64,000 bases of DNA from Streptomyces cirratus (GTDB lineage: Bacteria > Actinomycetota > Actinomycetes > Streptomycetales > Streptomycetaceae): contig NZ_BMVP01000022.1 of the NCBI RefSeq assembly GCF_014650775.1, forward strand, positions 1-64,000, given 5' to 3'. The first letter of the stretch is position 1, and every line of letters starts with the position of its first letter. Both the position numbers and the translations under genes were made by a program. Shown piece by piece: positions 25,540 through 34,998 of this stretch. The notes beneath the pieces were generated by a model. The model had not been told where the DNA came from. It saw nothing but the letters and a program-made list of their open reading frames with translations, and did not search any database.

Positions 25540-26285
25540 CCGTGTACTTCATCGGAGCCGGCCCCGGCGCCGCCGACCTGATCACCGTGCGCGGAGCCCG
25601 CACCCTGGCGGCCGCCCCCGTCTGCCTGTACGCGGGCAGCCTGGTCCCGGACGAGCTGCTGGCCGAATGCCCGCCGGACGCCCGCCTGGTGGACACCTCG
25701 CAGCTCAACCTGGACCAGATCGTCGCCGAGTTCGTCCGGGCCCACGCCGCCGGCCAGGACGTGGCGCGGCTCCACTCCGGGGACCCGTCCGTCTTTTCAG
25801 CCGTCGCCGAGCAGATGCGCCGCCTCGACGCGGCCGGCATTCCCTACGAAGTCGTCCCCGGCGTACCGGCCTTCGCGGCGGCCGCGGCCGCGCTCAAGCG
25901 GGAGCTGACCGTCCCGACCGTGGGCCAGACCGTGATCCTGACCCGGATCGCCCAGCAGGCCACGCCGATGCCGCCCGGCGAGGACCTGGCCACGCTCGGC
26001 CGCAGTGGCGCCCTGCTCGTCCTGCACCTGGCCACCCGCTACGCGGAGCGCGTCGTGGGCGAACTGCTGCCGCACTACGGGGCCGACTGCCCGGCGGCGG
26101 TCGTCGCGATGGCCAGCCGCCCCGACGAGCTGATCCTGCGCGGCACCCTGGCCGACATCGCGGACCAGGTGAAGGCGGCCGGGCTGGTGCGCACCGCGGT
26201 GATCCTGGTGGGGCGCACCCTCGGCGCCGAGCAGTTCCGCGACAGCCACCTGTACTCCGCCGAGCGCGACCGGCATGCCTGCTGA
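25536..26285 (+). CDS. cobM: CobM: precorrin-4 C11-methyltransferase
   Basis: A 249-aa tetrapyrrole methylase that adds the C11 methyl in corrin ring synthesis. Family motifs are VYFIGAGPGAADLITVRG at the N-terminus, YAGSLVP near 37, HSGDPSVFSA near 77 and VVPGVPAFAAAAA near 108. It lies between cobL and cobK with overlaps on both sides, so the three form one operon. Confidence 0.96.
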   Translation: MTVYFIGAGPGAADLITVRGARTLAAAPVCLYAGSLVPDELLAECPPDARLVDTSQLNLDQIVAEFVRAHAAGQDVARLHSGDPSVFSAVAEQMRRLDAAGIPYEVVPGVPAFAAAAAALKRELTVPTVGQTVILTRIAQQATPMPPGEDLATLGRSGALLVLHLATRYAERVVGELLPHYGADCPAAVVAMASRPDELILRGTLADIADQVKAAGLVRTAVILVGRTLGAEQFRDSHLYSAERDRHAC

Positions 26286-27087
26286 CGGCATGCATGCCGG
26301 ACCCGCTCCCGGGCGGCACGTCCTGATCCTGGGCGGCACGACGGAGGCCCGCCGCCTCGCGGAGGCCCTGGAGCCGGGCCCGTACCGGGTGACGACCTCA
26401 CTGGCGGGCCGGGTCGGCGCGCCGGTGCTGCCGCCGGGCGGGACGCGGATCGGCGGCTTCGGCGGCCCGGACGGCCTGGCGGCCTGGATCACCGCCCACG
26501 GGGTCACGCACCTGGTCGACGCCACCCACCCGTTCGCGGAGCGCATGAGCTTCAACGCGGCCCGGGCGGCGGCCGTTTCGGGGGTTCCGCTGCTGGCCCT
26601 GCGCCGTCCCGGCTGGACGGCGGGGCCCGGCGACGACTGGCGCTCCACGGACTCCCTCGCCGGGGCGGCGGCGCTGCTCCCGGGCCTCGGCGCACGGGTC
26701 TTCCTCACCACCGGCCGGCTGGGCCTGCACCACTTCGCACACCTCACCGAGCCCTGGTTCCTGGTGCGTTCGGTGGATGCCCCGGGTCCGCCCGCTCCCC
26801 CGCGCCTCGAAGTGCTGCTGGCCCGGGGCCCGTTCACCTTGGACGACGAACGGGAGCTGCTGGCCCGGCACCGGATCGACGTCCTGGTGACCAAGGACAG
26901 CGGCGGCGCCGCCACCGCCCCCAAACTCACCGCCGCCCGGGAGGCCGGGATCCCCGTGGTGGTGGTCCGCAGGCCCCCCGTACCGAAGGGGGTGGCGGAG
27001 ACCGGGGCGGTTGCGGCGGTGCTGCGGTGGCTGGCCGGCGAGCAGCCCCACGAGCCGTCCCGCCGGACCCCGCCCGCAACGGCATGA
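26275..27087 (+). CDS. cobK: CobK: precorrin-6A reductase
   Basis: A 270-aa NADPH-dependent reductase converting precorrin-6A to precorrin-6B. The nucleotide-binding start HVLILGGTTEARRLAEAL, the central VDATHPFAERMS and the late VTKDSGG are typical of CobK/CbiJ. Start ATG 26275 overlaps cobM by 11 bp; a second in-frame ATG six codons later is possible. It is last in its operon, followed at once by a terminator hairpin. Confidence 0.95.
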   Translation: MPADGMHAGPAPGRHVLILGGTTEARRLAEALEPGPYRVTTSLAGRVGAPVLPPGGTRIGGFGGPDGLAAWITAHGVTHLVDATHPFAERMSFNAARAAAVSGVPLLALRRPGWTAGPGDDWRSTDSLAGAAALLPGLGARVFLTTGRLGLHHFAHLTEPWFLVRSVDAPGPPAPPRLEVLLARGPFTLDDERELLARHRIDVLVTKDSGGAATAPKLTAAREAGIPVVVVRRPPVPKGVAETGAVAAVLRWLAGEQPHEPSRRTPPATA

Positions 27088-27111
27088 GGGCCGGGACGTC
27101 CGTCCCGGCCC
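27088..27111. terminator. Bidirectional terminator between cobK and cobIJ
   Basis: GGGCCGGGAC and GTCCCGGCCC form a perfect 10-bp stem with a 4-nt loop directly after the cobK stop, between convergent genes. Confidence 0.85.
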
Positions 27112-27133
27112 CCGGCGCCTCAGCCGATCACCC

Positions 27134-28639
27134 TCACGGGTAGCGGCGCGGGGTCCACGTCACACGGCTCCCGTCGGCCCGCTCCGTGACCTGGGTCTGT
27201 GACGACCCGATCAGCAGGATGGTCCGCATGTCCACTTCCTCCGGCACCAGTTCGCCGAGGGTGACGATCCGGACGGACTGCTCGGGGCCACCCACGTCAC
27301 GCGCGACGACCACCGGGGTCAGCGGCGGGCGCAGTTCGAGCAGCAGCTCGCGGGCCTGCGCCACCTGCCAGGTCCGGCTGCGCGAGCCCGGGTTGTACAG
27401 GGCGAGCACCAGGTCGGCCTGCGCGGCGGACCGCAGCCGCTCGGCGATGACCTCCCAGGGCTTGAGCCGGTCGGACAGCGAGATGGTGGCGTAGTCGTGG
27501 CCCAGCGGGGCCCCCGCCGCCGCGGCGGCCGCGTTGGCCGCGGTCACCCCCGGCAGGACCCGTACCGGCACGTCCTTGTACTCGGCCTGCCCCGCGACCT
27601 CCAGGACCGCCGTGGCCATGGCGAAGACCCCGGGGTCACCGCCGGAGACCACGGCCACCCGCTTCCCGCGCCGGGCGAGGTCGAGGGCGAACTCGGCGCG
27701 CTCGGACTCCACCTTGTTGTCGGAGCCGTGCCGGACCTGGCCCGGCTTCACCGGCACCCGGTCCAGGTACGTGGTGTACCCGACGAGCACCTCGGCGTCC
27801 GCGAGCGCCCGCCGGGTCTGCGGGGTCAGCCACAGCGGCCCGGCCGGCCCGGTCCCGACGACCACGACCTCGCCGGGGCCGGACGGCACGCTGCCCGGGT
27901 TGCCGACGCGACTGGGCACGACGGCCACGGCGAAGTACGGCACGCTGTCCGGATCGGTGTCGGCGAGGACACCGGTACGCTCCCCCGCCATCGTGGCGCG
28001 CTCGACGTAGCGGGCCTCGGCGAGCCGGCCGCTGCCCTCCATGGCCCGCCGCACGGCGGGGAAGGTGCGCCCGAGCTTCATGACGACCGCCGAGTCGGTG
28101 GCGGCGAGCCGGGCGGTGAGCTCCTCCTCGGGCAGGGTGCCGGGCAGGATGGTCAGCACCTCCTCGCCCTCCACCAGCGGGGTGCCCAGCCGCGCGGCGG
28201 CGGCGCTCACGGAGGTCACCCCGGGGATCACCTCGGCCTCGTAGCGGTCGGCGAGCCGCTTGTGCATGTGCATGTAGGAGCCGTAGAAGAGCGGGTCGCC
28301 CTCCGCGAGCACGGCGACGGTCCGGCCGGCGTCCAGGTGCGCGGCGAGGCGGGCCGCGGAGGCCTCGTAGAACTCCTCCATGGCGCCCTGGTAGCCGCCG
28401 GGGTGGTCGGTGGTCTCGGTGGTGACCGGGTAGACCAGCGGTTCCTCGACGTGGTCGGCGCGCAGGTGCTTCGCGGCTATCGAGCGGGCGATGGACCGGC
28501 CGTGGCGCGCGGAGTGGTACGCGACGACGTCGGCCTCGGCGATCACCTCGACGGCCCGCAGGGTCATCAGGGAGGGGTCCCCGGGCCCGAGCCCCACGCC
28601 GTAGAGCTTTCCGGCGCCGGTGCTGTTCGCGGTGCTCAT
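27134..28639 (-). CDS. cobIJ: CobIJ: fused precorrin-2 C20- and precorrin-3B C17-methyltransferase
   Basis: A 501-aa fusion. Residues about 10-245 are CobI (KLYGVGLGPGDPSLMTLRA; LAEGDPLFYGSYM near 105; PGVTSVSAAAARLG), methylating C20. Residues about 255-500 are CobJ (VVVVGTGPAGPLWLTPQT; VVSGGDPGVFAMA near 345; LYNPGSRSR near 420), methylating C17 with ring contraction. This fusion is normal in Streptomyces. The start ATG 28639 overlaps the cobH stop by 4 bp. Confidence 0.96.
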   Translation of the reverse strand: MSTANSTGAGKLYGVGLGPGDPSLMTLRAVEVIAEADVVAYHSARHGRSIARSIAAKHLRADHVEEPLVYPVTTETTDHPGGYQGAMEEFYEASAARLAAHLDAGRTVAVLAEGDPLFYGSYMHMHKRLADRYEAEVIPGVTSVSAAAARLGTPLVEGEEVLTILPGTLPEEELTARLAATDSAVVMKLGRTFPAVRRAMEGSGRLAEARYVERATMAGERTGVLADTDPDSVPYFAVAVVPSRVGNPGSVPSGPGEVVVVGTGPAGPLWLTPQTRRALADAEVLVGYTTYLDRVPVKPGQVRHGSDNKVESERAEFALDLARRGKRVAVVSGGDPGVFAMATAVLEVAGQAEYKDVPVRVLPGVTAANAAAAAAGAPLGHDYATISLSDRLKPWEVIAERLRSAAQADLVLALYNPGSRSRTWQVAQARELLLELRPPLTPVVVARDVGGPEQSVRIVTLGELVPEEVDMRTILLIGSSQTQVTERADGSRVTWTPRRYP

Positions 28640-29283
28640 TCTTCCTCGCTCGCGATCGCGTTGACGGCGGCGGCCGCGATGGCGCTGCCACCGCGCCGGC
28701 CACGGACGATCAAGTGGTCCAGACGGGACGGGTGTTCGGCGAGCGCGTCCTTCGACTCCGCGGCCCCGATGAAGCCGACCGGGACTCCGATCACGGCGGC
28801 GGGGCGCGGCGCGCCCTCATCGATCATCTCCAGCAGCCGGAACAGCGCGGTGGGCGCGTTGCCGACGGCGATCACGGAGCCCTCCAACAGGCCGCGGTCG
28901 CGCCAGACTTCGAGCGCGGCGGCACTGCGGGTGGTGCCCATCTTGGCGGCGAGCGCCGGGACGGCCGGGTCGGAGAGGGTGCAGATGACGTCGTTGTCCG
29001 CGGGCAGCCGCTTGCGGGTGACGCCGCTCGCCACCATCTGTACGTCGCACAGGATCGGCGCGCCGGCGTTCAGGGCGGCCCGCGCCCGCAGCACGACGTC
29101 GGGCGTGTAGCCCAGGTCCTGCGGCAGGTCGGTCATCCCGCAGGCGTGGATCATGCGCACCGCGACCTGGGCGACCGAGGCGGGCAGCCCGGAGAGGTCC
29201 GCCTCGGCGCGGATCGTGGCAAAGGACTGGCGGTAGATCGCCGCGCCGTCCTTCTCGTACTCGAACACTGTGTACTCGCTCAT
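28636..29283 (-). CDS. cobH: CobH: precorrin-8X methylmutase
   Basis: A 215-aa enzyme that migrates the C11 methyl to C12, giving hydrogenobyrinate. The catalytic His sits in VRMIHACGM (His46); IGVPVGFIGAAESK and the C-terminal RGRRGGS are family signatures. It overlaps cobG by 4 bp upstream and cobIJ by 4 bp downstream, so the order cobG-cobH-cobIJ is tightly coupled. Confidence 0.97.
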   Translation of the reverse strand: MSEYTVFEYEKDGAAIYRQSFATIRAEADLSGLPASVAQVAVRMIHACGMTDLPQDLGYTPDVVLRARAALNAGAPILCDVQMVASGVTRKRLPADNDVICTLSDPAVPALAAKMGTTRSAAALEVWRDRGLLEGSVIAVGNAPTALFRLLEMIDEGAPRPAAVIGVPVGFIGAAESKDALAEHPSRLDHLIVRGRRGGSAIAAAAVNAIASEEE

Positions 29284-30590
29284 TTCTTCGCTGCGTCGTG
29301 GGAGGTGGTGCGGCGTGCGTCGCTGAGGGCCGCGGCAAGGTCGGAGGGCTGTAGGCCGTGGCGCGGGGCGCGGCCCGGGGCGCGGAGGTCGTATCCGTCG
29401 GGGGTCGCGAGCACGTCGGCCCAGCCGGTGCCGCGCGGGTGTCCGCAGCGCCGTTCACATCCCGACCAGTGCACCGGCAGCGGTCCGGCCGCGAGGGCCG
29501 TGACGGCCCGCGCGTCGGCGCGCACGTCGCTGTGGGAGCGGGCGCACCCGGGCCGCCCCGTACAGGCGGTGACGGACCGCCGGGGGTCGGCGGGAGTGGT
29601 GATCAGCCCGGCGTCGGCGAGGACGGCGAGGGCGTCCGGTGCGGTGGTGGCGGTCAGTCCGGGGACGACGATGCCGCGCCAAGGGGTCAGGCGCAGCTGC
29701 CCGGCGAGGCCGGCGAGGCCCGCGAGGAGGTTCCACTGGGCGGTGGTGAGGCGTCCCAGGGGCGCGAGTACGGAAAGCGCGACGCTCGGCCCGTGCCCTT
29801 CGACCAGGCCGGGCTCCGGCGCGGCTCCCCGGGGCGCGGGGACGTCGGACACGACGGTCGCCTGCACTGCGGCGCCGTCCAGTCTCGCGGCCAACTCCCC
29901 GATTTGCAGAGCATGTTCAGAGTCCAGCTCGGCAACGCGCCAGGCCCGTGTCCCGGCCTGCCGTGCGGCGTCGAGGAAGTAGCGGGCGGCGAGCAGGGCG
30001 GCCCGGGGGGCGTCCGTCGCGGACACGAGCAGCCCGTCGCGGGCTCCGGCGGTCGTGAGCAGGGCGTGTTCGGGGCCCCGCGCCAGCAGGTTCACGTCGG
30101 CGTCGAGGGAACTCACGTCCCCGCGTCCGTCGTCCAGGGCGAACAGGAACCGCCCGGACAGCGCGACGGCCTCCTCGTCCCCGCACAGCAGCCGGTCCAG
30201 TTCCGCGACCCAGGGCGCCACATCGGGCAGCCCGCTGCGGTCGAGACCGGTCAGCGGCGAGGCGACGACGTTGCGCACCCGCTCGTGGGAGGCCGCGGGC
30301 AGCAGTCCGGCGTCGGTCAATACGCCCGCGAGCTCCCCTCCGCACACCGCACCCAGCCCGCGCAGCTGTACGTTGCCGCGCGAGGTGAGATCGATGTGCC
30401 CGTCACCGAGCCGGTCCGCCGCACCGGCGAGCAATCCGGCCGCCCGCGCCCCGAGCATCCCGCCGGGTATCCGCACCCGGGCGAGGAACCCGTCGTCCGC
30501 CGGGTGCAGCCGCAACGCACCGGGACATGCGTCGCCGCGATCCCGTATGACGGGTTCATCCCGCGATGCGGCGGAAGGCGGCTGTGACAT
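29280..30590 (-). CDS. cobG: CobG: precorrin-3B synthase
   Basis: A 436-aa nitrite/sulfite-reductase-like iron-sulfur protein that hydroxylates precorrin-3A using O2. The DLTSRGNVQLRG motif near residue 67 and the cysteines TACTGRPGC (near 340) and GCERRCGHP (near 385) fit the 4Fe-4S-binding half. Its presence shows the oxygen-dependent (aerobic) cobalamin route. ATG 30590 is preferred to a possible start four codons upstream. It is divergent from cobN. Confidence 0.94.
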   Translation of the reverse strand: MSQPPSAASRDEPVIRDRGDACPGALRLHPADDGFLARVRIPGGMLGARAAGLLAGAADRLGDGHIDLTSRGNVQLRGLGAVCGGELAGVLTDAGLLPAASHERVRNVVASPLTGLDRSGLPDVAPWVAELDRLLCGDEEAVALSGRFLFALDDGRGDVSSLDADVNLLARGPEHALLTTAGARDGLLVSATDAPRAALLAARYFLDAARQAGTRAWRVAELDSEHALQIGELAARLDGAAVQATVVSDVPAPRGAAPEPGLVEGHGPSVALSVLAPLGRLTTAQWNLLAGLAGLAGQLRLTPWRGIVVPGLTATTAPDALAVLADAGLITTPADPRRSVTACTGRPGCARSHSDVRADARAVTALAAGPLPVHWSGCERRCGHPRGTGWADVLATPDGYDLRAPGRAPRHGLQPSDLAAALSDARRTTSHDAAKK

Positions 30591-30668
30591 GGCCGCGAGC
30601 ATACCTACGTTTCCCCACCCCCGACCTGTGTCCACCGCCACCCCGCCCCCCAGCCCGGGCCGAAATCA

Positions 30669-31066
30669 GCCCCGCCGCCGTTCGAGGCGCCAACCCCAGC
30701 CCCGCCGCCGTTCGAGGCGCCAACCCCAGCCCCGCCGGCGATTGAGGCGCGGGGGCCCGGGGGCAGAGCCCCCGCAACGACCCGCACCCGCCCGCGGACC
30801 CGCACCCCCCGCCCCCCGGCCCCCCGGCCGCCCGCCGCCAACCCCAGCCCCGCCGGCGATTGAGGCGCGGGGGCCCGGGGCAGAGCCCCCGCAACGACCC
30901 GCACCCGCCCGCGGACCCGCACCCCCAGGCCCCCGGCCCCCCGGCCGCCCGCCGCCAACCCCAGCCCCGCCGCCGTTCGAGGCGCGGGGGCCGGGGGCAG
31001 AGCCCCCGCAACGACCCGCACCCGCCCGCGGACCCGCACCCGCACCCGCACCCCCCGCCACCACCA
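30669..31066. repeat. GC-rich tandem repeat tract between cobG and cobN
   Basis: Two short copies of about 30 bp (starting 30669, 30699) lead into three long units starting at 30729, 30847 and 30964, a period of 117-118 bp. Each long unit begins GCCCCGCCGGCGATTGAGGC or GCCCCGCCGCCGTTCGAGGC, then a GGGGGC...GCCCCC hairpin with AGAG in its loop, then a CCCGCACCCGCCCGCGGACC block. The hairpin module resembles a dispersed intergenic repeat common in Streptomyces. Reading frames across it are low-complexity Pro/Arg/Gly and not credible genes. Confidence 0.9.
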
Positions 31067-31089
31067 CCTAAGATGACCCCCGGCGGAGC

Positions 31090-31212
31090 CACACGGCCCG
31101 CCACCGCCGAGGACGGCGACATGGGAGGAAGCCCGGTGCGATTCCGGCGCGGTCCCGCCACTGTGAACCCCGCGGAACAACCGACAGGGTGAGTCAGGAA
31201 CTCCCGCCGTCC
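31090..31212 (+). promoter_or_regulatory. Cobalamin (AdoCbl) riboswitch upstream of cobN
   Basis: Conserved core elements occur in order: GGGAGGAAGCCCGGTGCGAT (31123-31142) followed by TCCGG, CCCGCCACTGTGA (31154-31166), and the B12 box GAGTCAGGAACTCCCGCC (31191-31208), with the cobN start at 31257. Binding of adenosylcobalamin should lower cobN expression. The 5' boundary is approximate. Confidence 0.93.
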
Positions 31213-31219
31213 ACACTGC

Positions 31220-31246
31220 CCGGGGCGCGGAAACCCCGAGGAAGGC
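31220..31246 (+). promoter_or_regulatory. Expression-platform hairpin and cobN ribosome-binding site
   Basis: CGGGG and CCCCG can form a short hairpin around CGCGGAAA just after the aptamer, and its 3' arm abuts the Shine-Dalgarno GAGGAAGG (about 31238-31245). This would suit control of translation start rather than termination; no T-tract is present. Confidence 0.5.
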
Positions 31247-31256
31247 CTGCCGCCGC

Positions 31257-34200
31257 ATGATCCTGCTGCTGTCGACGTCCGACACCGATCTGCTCAGCGC
31301 CCGCGCCGCCGCCAACGGCCCCGTCCCGTACCGGTTCGCGAACCCCTCCCGCCTTCCCCTCGACGACCTGCCCGCCCTCCTCGACGGAGTCGACCTGGTC
31401 GTCGTACGCCTCCTCGGCGGCCTGCGCGCCTGGCAGGACGGCCTGGACCTGCTCCTGGCCCCCGGCCAGCACCGCCCGGTCGTGGTCCTGACCGGCGAAC
31501 AGGCCCCGGACGCCCAGCTGATGGAGGCCTCCACCGTCCCCATCGGCATCGCCGCCGAAGCCCACGGCTACCTCGCCCACGGCGGCCCCGCCAACCTCGA
31601 CCAGCTGGCCCGCTTCCTCTCCGACACCGTGCTCCTCACCGGCCACGGCTTCGAGCCCCCCGCCGCCGCCCCCACCTGGGGCCCCCTGGAGCGCACCCCG
31701 GCCGGTACCACCGGTCCCCGCATCGCCGTGCTGTACTACCGCGCGCACCAGATGAGCGGCAACACCGCCTTCGTGCACGCCCTGTGCGAGGCCATCGAGG
31801 CCCACGGCGCCCAGCCGCTCCCCCTCTACGTCTCCTCCCTGCGCGCCCCGGAGCCGGAACTGCTCACCGCCCTGGAGTCGGCGGACGCCATCGTCACCAC
31901 CGTCCTCGCGGCGGGCGGCACGAAGCCCGCCACCGCCTCGGCCGGCGGCGACGACGAGTCGTGGGACGCCGGCGCCCTGGCCGCGATCGGCGTGCCGATC
32001 CTCCAGGCCCTGTGCCTGACCGGCTCCCGCAGCACGTGGGAGGAGAACGACGAGGGCCTCTCCCCGCTGGACGCCGCCACCCAGGTCGCCGTCCCCGAGT
32101 TCGACGGCCGTCTGATCACCGTCCCGTTCTCCTTCAAGGAGCTCGACGACGACGGCCTGCCCGCCTACGTGGCCGACCCCGAGCGAGCCGCCCGGGTCGC
32201 GGGAATCGCCGTACGCCACGCCCGGCTGCGCCACATCGAGCGTCGCGACAAGAAGGTCGCGCTGGTCCTTTCCGCGTACCCGACCAAGCACTCCCGCATC
32301 GGCAACGCGGTCGGCCTGGACACCCCCGCCAGCGCCGTCGCGCTCCTGCGCACCCTCATCGCGGCGGGCTACGACTTCGGTCCGGCCGCCGACATCCCGG
32401 GCCTGGTCTCCGGCGACGGGGACGAGCTGATCCGCGCCCTGATCGAGGCCGGCGGCCACGACCAGGACTGGCTCACCGAAGAGCAGCTGGCCCGCAACCC
32501 CGTACGCATCCCGGCCGCCGACTACAAGCGGTGGTTCGCCCAGCTCCCCGCCGACCTGCGCGACAGCGTCAACGAGCACTGGGGCGAGGCGCCCGGCAAC
32601 ATGTTCGTGGACCGCTCCGCCAACCCCGAGGGCGACATCGTCCTCGCGGCGCTGCGCCGCGGGAACCTCCTGATCCTCATCCAGCCGCCGCGCGGTTTCG
32701 GCGAGAACCCGATCGCGATCTACCACGACCCGGACCTGCCGCCGTCGCACCACTACCTGGCCGCGTACCGCTGGATCCAGGCCCGCGCGGAAGACGGCGG
32801 TTTCGGCGCGGACGCGATGATCCACCTCGGCAAGCACGGGAACCTCGAATGGCTTCCGGGCAAGAACGCCGGCCTCTCCGCCTCCTGCGCCCCGGACGCC
32901 GCCCTCGGCGACCTGCCCCTCGTCTACCCGTTCCTCGTCAACGACCCGGGCGAGGGCACGCAGGCCAAGCGCCGCGTGCACGCCACCCTGGTCGACCACC
33001 TGGTGCCGCCGATGGCGCGCGCGGAGTCGTACGGCGACATCGCCCGCCTCGAACAGCACCTGGACGAGTACGCGCAGATCAGCGCCATGGACCCGGCGAA
33101 GCTGCCCGCCATCCGCGCGCAGATCTGGACGCTGATCCAGGCGGCGAAGCTCCACCACGACCTGGGCCTCGAAGAGCGCCCCGACGACGAGGGCTTCGAC
33201 GACTTCCTCCTCCACGTCGACGGCTGGCTCTGCGAGGTCAAGGACGCGCAGATCCGCGACGGACTCCACGTCCTGGGCGGCGCCCCGACCGGTGAGGCCC
33301 GCGTCAACCTGGTTCTGGCGATCCTGCGCGCCCGCCAGATCTGGGGCGGCACGACGGCCCTGCCGGGCCTGCGCGAGGCACTCGGCCTGGACGAGTCCGC
33401 GGCGACCCGCACCTCGGCGGACGCGGTGGAGGAGCAGGCCCGCGCCCTGGTCCAGGCGATGGAGGACGCGGACTGGGACCCGTCGGCGGTGGCTCCGGTC
33501 GCCGCACCGTACTCGGCGGACGTCGCGGCGGTGCTGGACTTCGCCGCCCGGGAGGTGGTCCCCCGCCTGGCCGGCACCACGGACGAGATCGCCCACGTCG
33601 TCGCCGCCCTCGACGGCCGGTTCATCCCGGCGGGCCCCTCGGGCTCGCCGCTCCGCGGCCTGGTCAATGTCCTGCCGACCGGCCGCAACTTCTACTCGGT
33701 GGACCCCAAGGCCGTCCCCTCCCGCCTCGCGTGGGAGACGGGCCAGGCCCTGGCCGACTCGCTCCTGACCCGCTACCGCACGGACAACGGCGAGTGGCCG
33801 GCCTCCGTAGGCCTCTCCCTCTGGGGCACGAGCGCGATGCGCACGGCGGGCGACGACGTCGCGGAAGCCCTGGCCCTGCTCGGCATCCGCCCGGTCTGGG
33901 ACGAGGCCTCGCGCCGCGTCACGGGCGTCGAGCCCATCCCCCTCGCGGAACTCGGCCGCCCCCGCATCGACGTCACCCTGCGCATCTCGGGCTTCTTCCG
34001 CGACGCGTTCCCGCACGTCATCGCCCTCCTGGACGACGCGGTCCGGCTGGCGGCCTCGCTGGACGAACCGCCCTCCGAGAACTACATCCGCGCCCACGCC
34101 CAAGCGGACCTGTCCCTCCACGGGGACGAACGCCGCGCCACCACCCGTATCTTCGGCTCGCGCCCGGGCACGTACGGCGCCGGCATCCTCCAGCTGATCG

Positions 34201-34868
34201 ACTCCCGCGACTGGCGCACGGACGCCGACCTCGCGGAGGTCTACACGGTCTGGGGCGGATACGCCTACGGCCGCGGCCTGGAGGGCCGCCCGGCCCGCGC
34301 CGAGATGGAGACCGCCTACAAGCGGATCACCGTAGCCGCGAAGAACACGGACACGCGCGAGCACGACATCGCGGACTCCGACGACTACTTCCAGTACCAC
34401 GGCGGCATGGTCGCCACCGTCCGCGCCCTGCGCGGCACGGCCCCCGAGGCCTACATCGGCGACTCCACCCGCCCCGAGACCGTCAAGACCCGCACCCTGG
34501 TCGAAGAGACCTCGCGCGTCTTCCGCGCCCGCGTCGTGAACCCCAAGTGGATCGAGGCGATGCGCCGCCACGGCTACAAGGGCGCCTTCGAACTCGCGGC
34601 GACGGTGGACTACCTCTTCGGCTACGACGCCACCACCGGCGTCATCGCCGACTGGATGTACGACAAGCTCACGGAAACCTACGTCCTGGACCCCGAGAAC
34701 CGCGCCTTCCTCGAACAGGCCAACCCCTGGGCCCTCCACGGCATCGCGGAACGCCTCCTCGAAGCCGAATCCCGCGGCATGTGGGAAAAGCCGGACCCCC
34801 AGATCCTCGAATCCCTCCGCGAGGTCTACCTCTCCACAGAGGGCACCCTCGAAGCCGACTCCGAATAA
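31257..34868 (+). CDS. cobN: CobN: cobaltochelatase large subunit
   Basis: A 1203-aa large subunit of the ATP-dependent aerobic cobaltochelatase (CobNST), which inserts cobalt into hydrogenobyrinic acid a,c-diamide. Family landmarks are VLYYRAHQMSGNTAFV near residue 160, LSAYPTKHSRIGNAVGLDTP near 338, HLGKHGNLEWLPGKNAGLS near 520, LPTGRNFYSVDP near 805, and YFQYHGGMV near 1045. Length is normal. It is under the cobalamin riboswitch and stands alone, followed by a terminator; cobS/cobT-type subunits are not in the window. Confidence 0.97.
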   Translation: MILLLSTSDTDLLSARAAANGPVPYRFANPSRLPLDDLPALLDGVDLVVVRLLGGLRAWQDGLDLLLAPGQHRPVVVLTGEQAPDAQLMEASTVPIGIAAEAHGYLAHGGPANLDQLARFLSDTVLLTGHGFEPPAAAPTWGPLERTPAGTTGPRIAVLYYRAHQMSGNTAFVHALCEAIEAHGAQPLPLYVSSLRAPEPELLTALESADAIVTTVLAAGGTKPATASAGGDDESWDAGALAAIGVPILQALCLTGSRSTWEENDEGLSPLDAATQVAVPEFDGRLITVPFSFKELDDDGLPAYVADPERAARVAGIAVRHARLRHIERRDKKVALVLSAYPTKHSRIGNAVGLDTPASAVALLRTLIAAGYDFGPAADIPGLVSGDGDELIRALIEAGGHDQDWLTEEQLARNPVRIPAADYKRWFAQLPADLRDSVNEHWGEAPGNMFVDRSANPEGDIVLAALRRGNLLILIQPPRGFGENPIAIYHDPDLPPSHHYLAAYRWIQARAEDGGFGADAMIHLGKHGNLEWLPGKNAGLSASCAPDAALGDLPLVYPFLVNDPGEGTQAKRRVHATLVDHLVPPMARAESYGDIARLEQHLDEYAQISAMDPAKLPAIRAQIWTLIQAAKLHHDLGLEERPDDEGFDDFLLHVDGWLCEVKDAQIRDGLHVLGGAPTGEARVNLVLAILRARQIWGGTTALPGLREALGLDESAATRTSADAVEEQARALVQAMEDADWDPSAVAPVAAPYSADVAAVLDFAAREVVPRLAGTTDEIAHVVAALDGRFIPAGPSGSPLRGLVNVLPTGRNFYSVDPKAVPSRLAWETGQALADSLLTRYRTDNGEWPASVGLSLWGTSAMRTAGDDVAEALALLGIRPVWDEASRRVTGVEPIPLAELGRPRIDVTLRISGFFRDAFPHVIALLDDAVRLAASLDEPPSENYIRAHAQADLSLHGDERRATTRIFGSRPGTYGAGILQLIDSRDWRTDADLAEVYTVWGGYAYGRGLEGRPARAEMETAYKRITVAAKNTDTREHDIADSDDYFQYHGGMVATVRALRGTAPEAYIGDSTRPETVKTRTLVEETSRVFRARVVNPKWIEAMRRHGYKGAFELAATVDYLFGYDATTGVIADWMYDKLTETYVLDPENRAFLEQANPWALHGIAERLLEAESRGMWEKPDPQILESLREVYLSTEGTLEADSE

Positions 34869-34889
34869 CCCCCACCCGCACTCCCTCAA

Positions 34890-34919
34890 GGGCCCCGGAC
34901 GTCCCACCGCCCGGGGCCC
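34890..34919 (+). terminator. Terminator after cobN
   Basis: GGGCCCCGG and CCGGGGCCC form a perfect 9-bp stem with a 12-nt loop 21 nt after the cobN stop. Confidence 0.75.
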
Positions 34920-34998
34920 GCCCCATTTCGGGGAAGGCACCACCGCGTCGAGAGGGATGCAGCGCCGGATGGATCCGCGGTGTCACGGCCTCCATAAC

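Noticed and set aside
30650..31066. Repeat tract as a CRISPR array
   Set aside because: The units are contiguous with no unique spacers and there are no cas genes.
31194..34943. 1249-codon frame antisense to cobN
   Set aside because: Repetitive Val/Gly/Ala/Arg composition with no family motifs; cobN is clear on the other strand.
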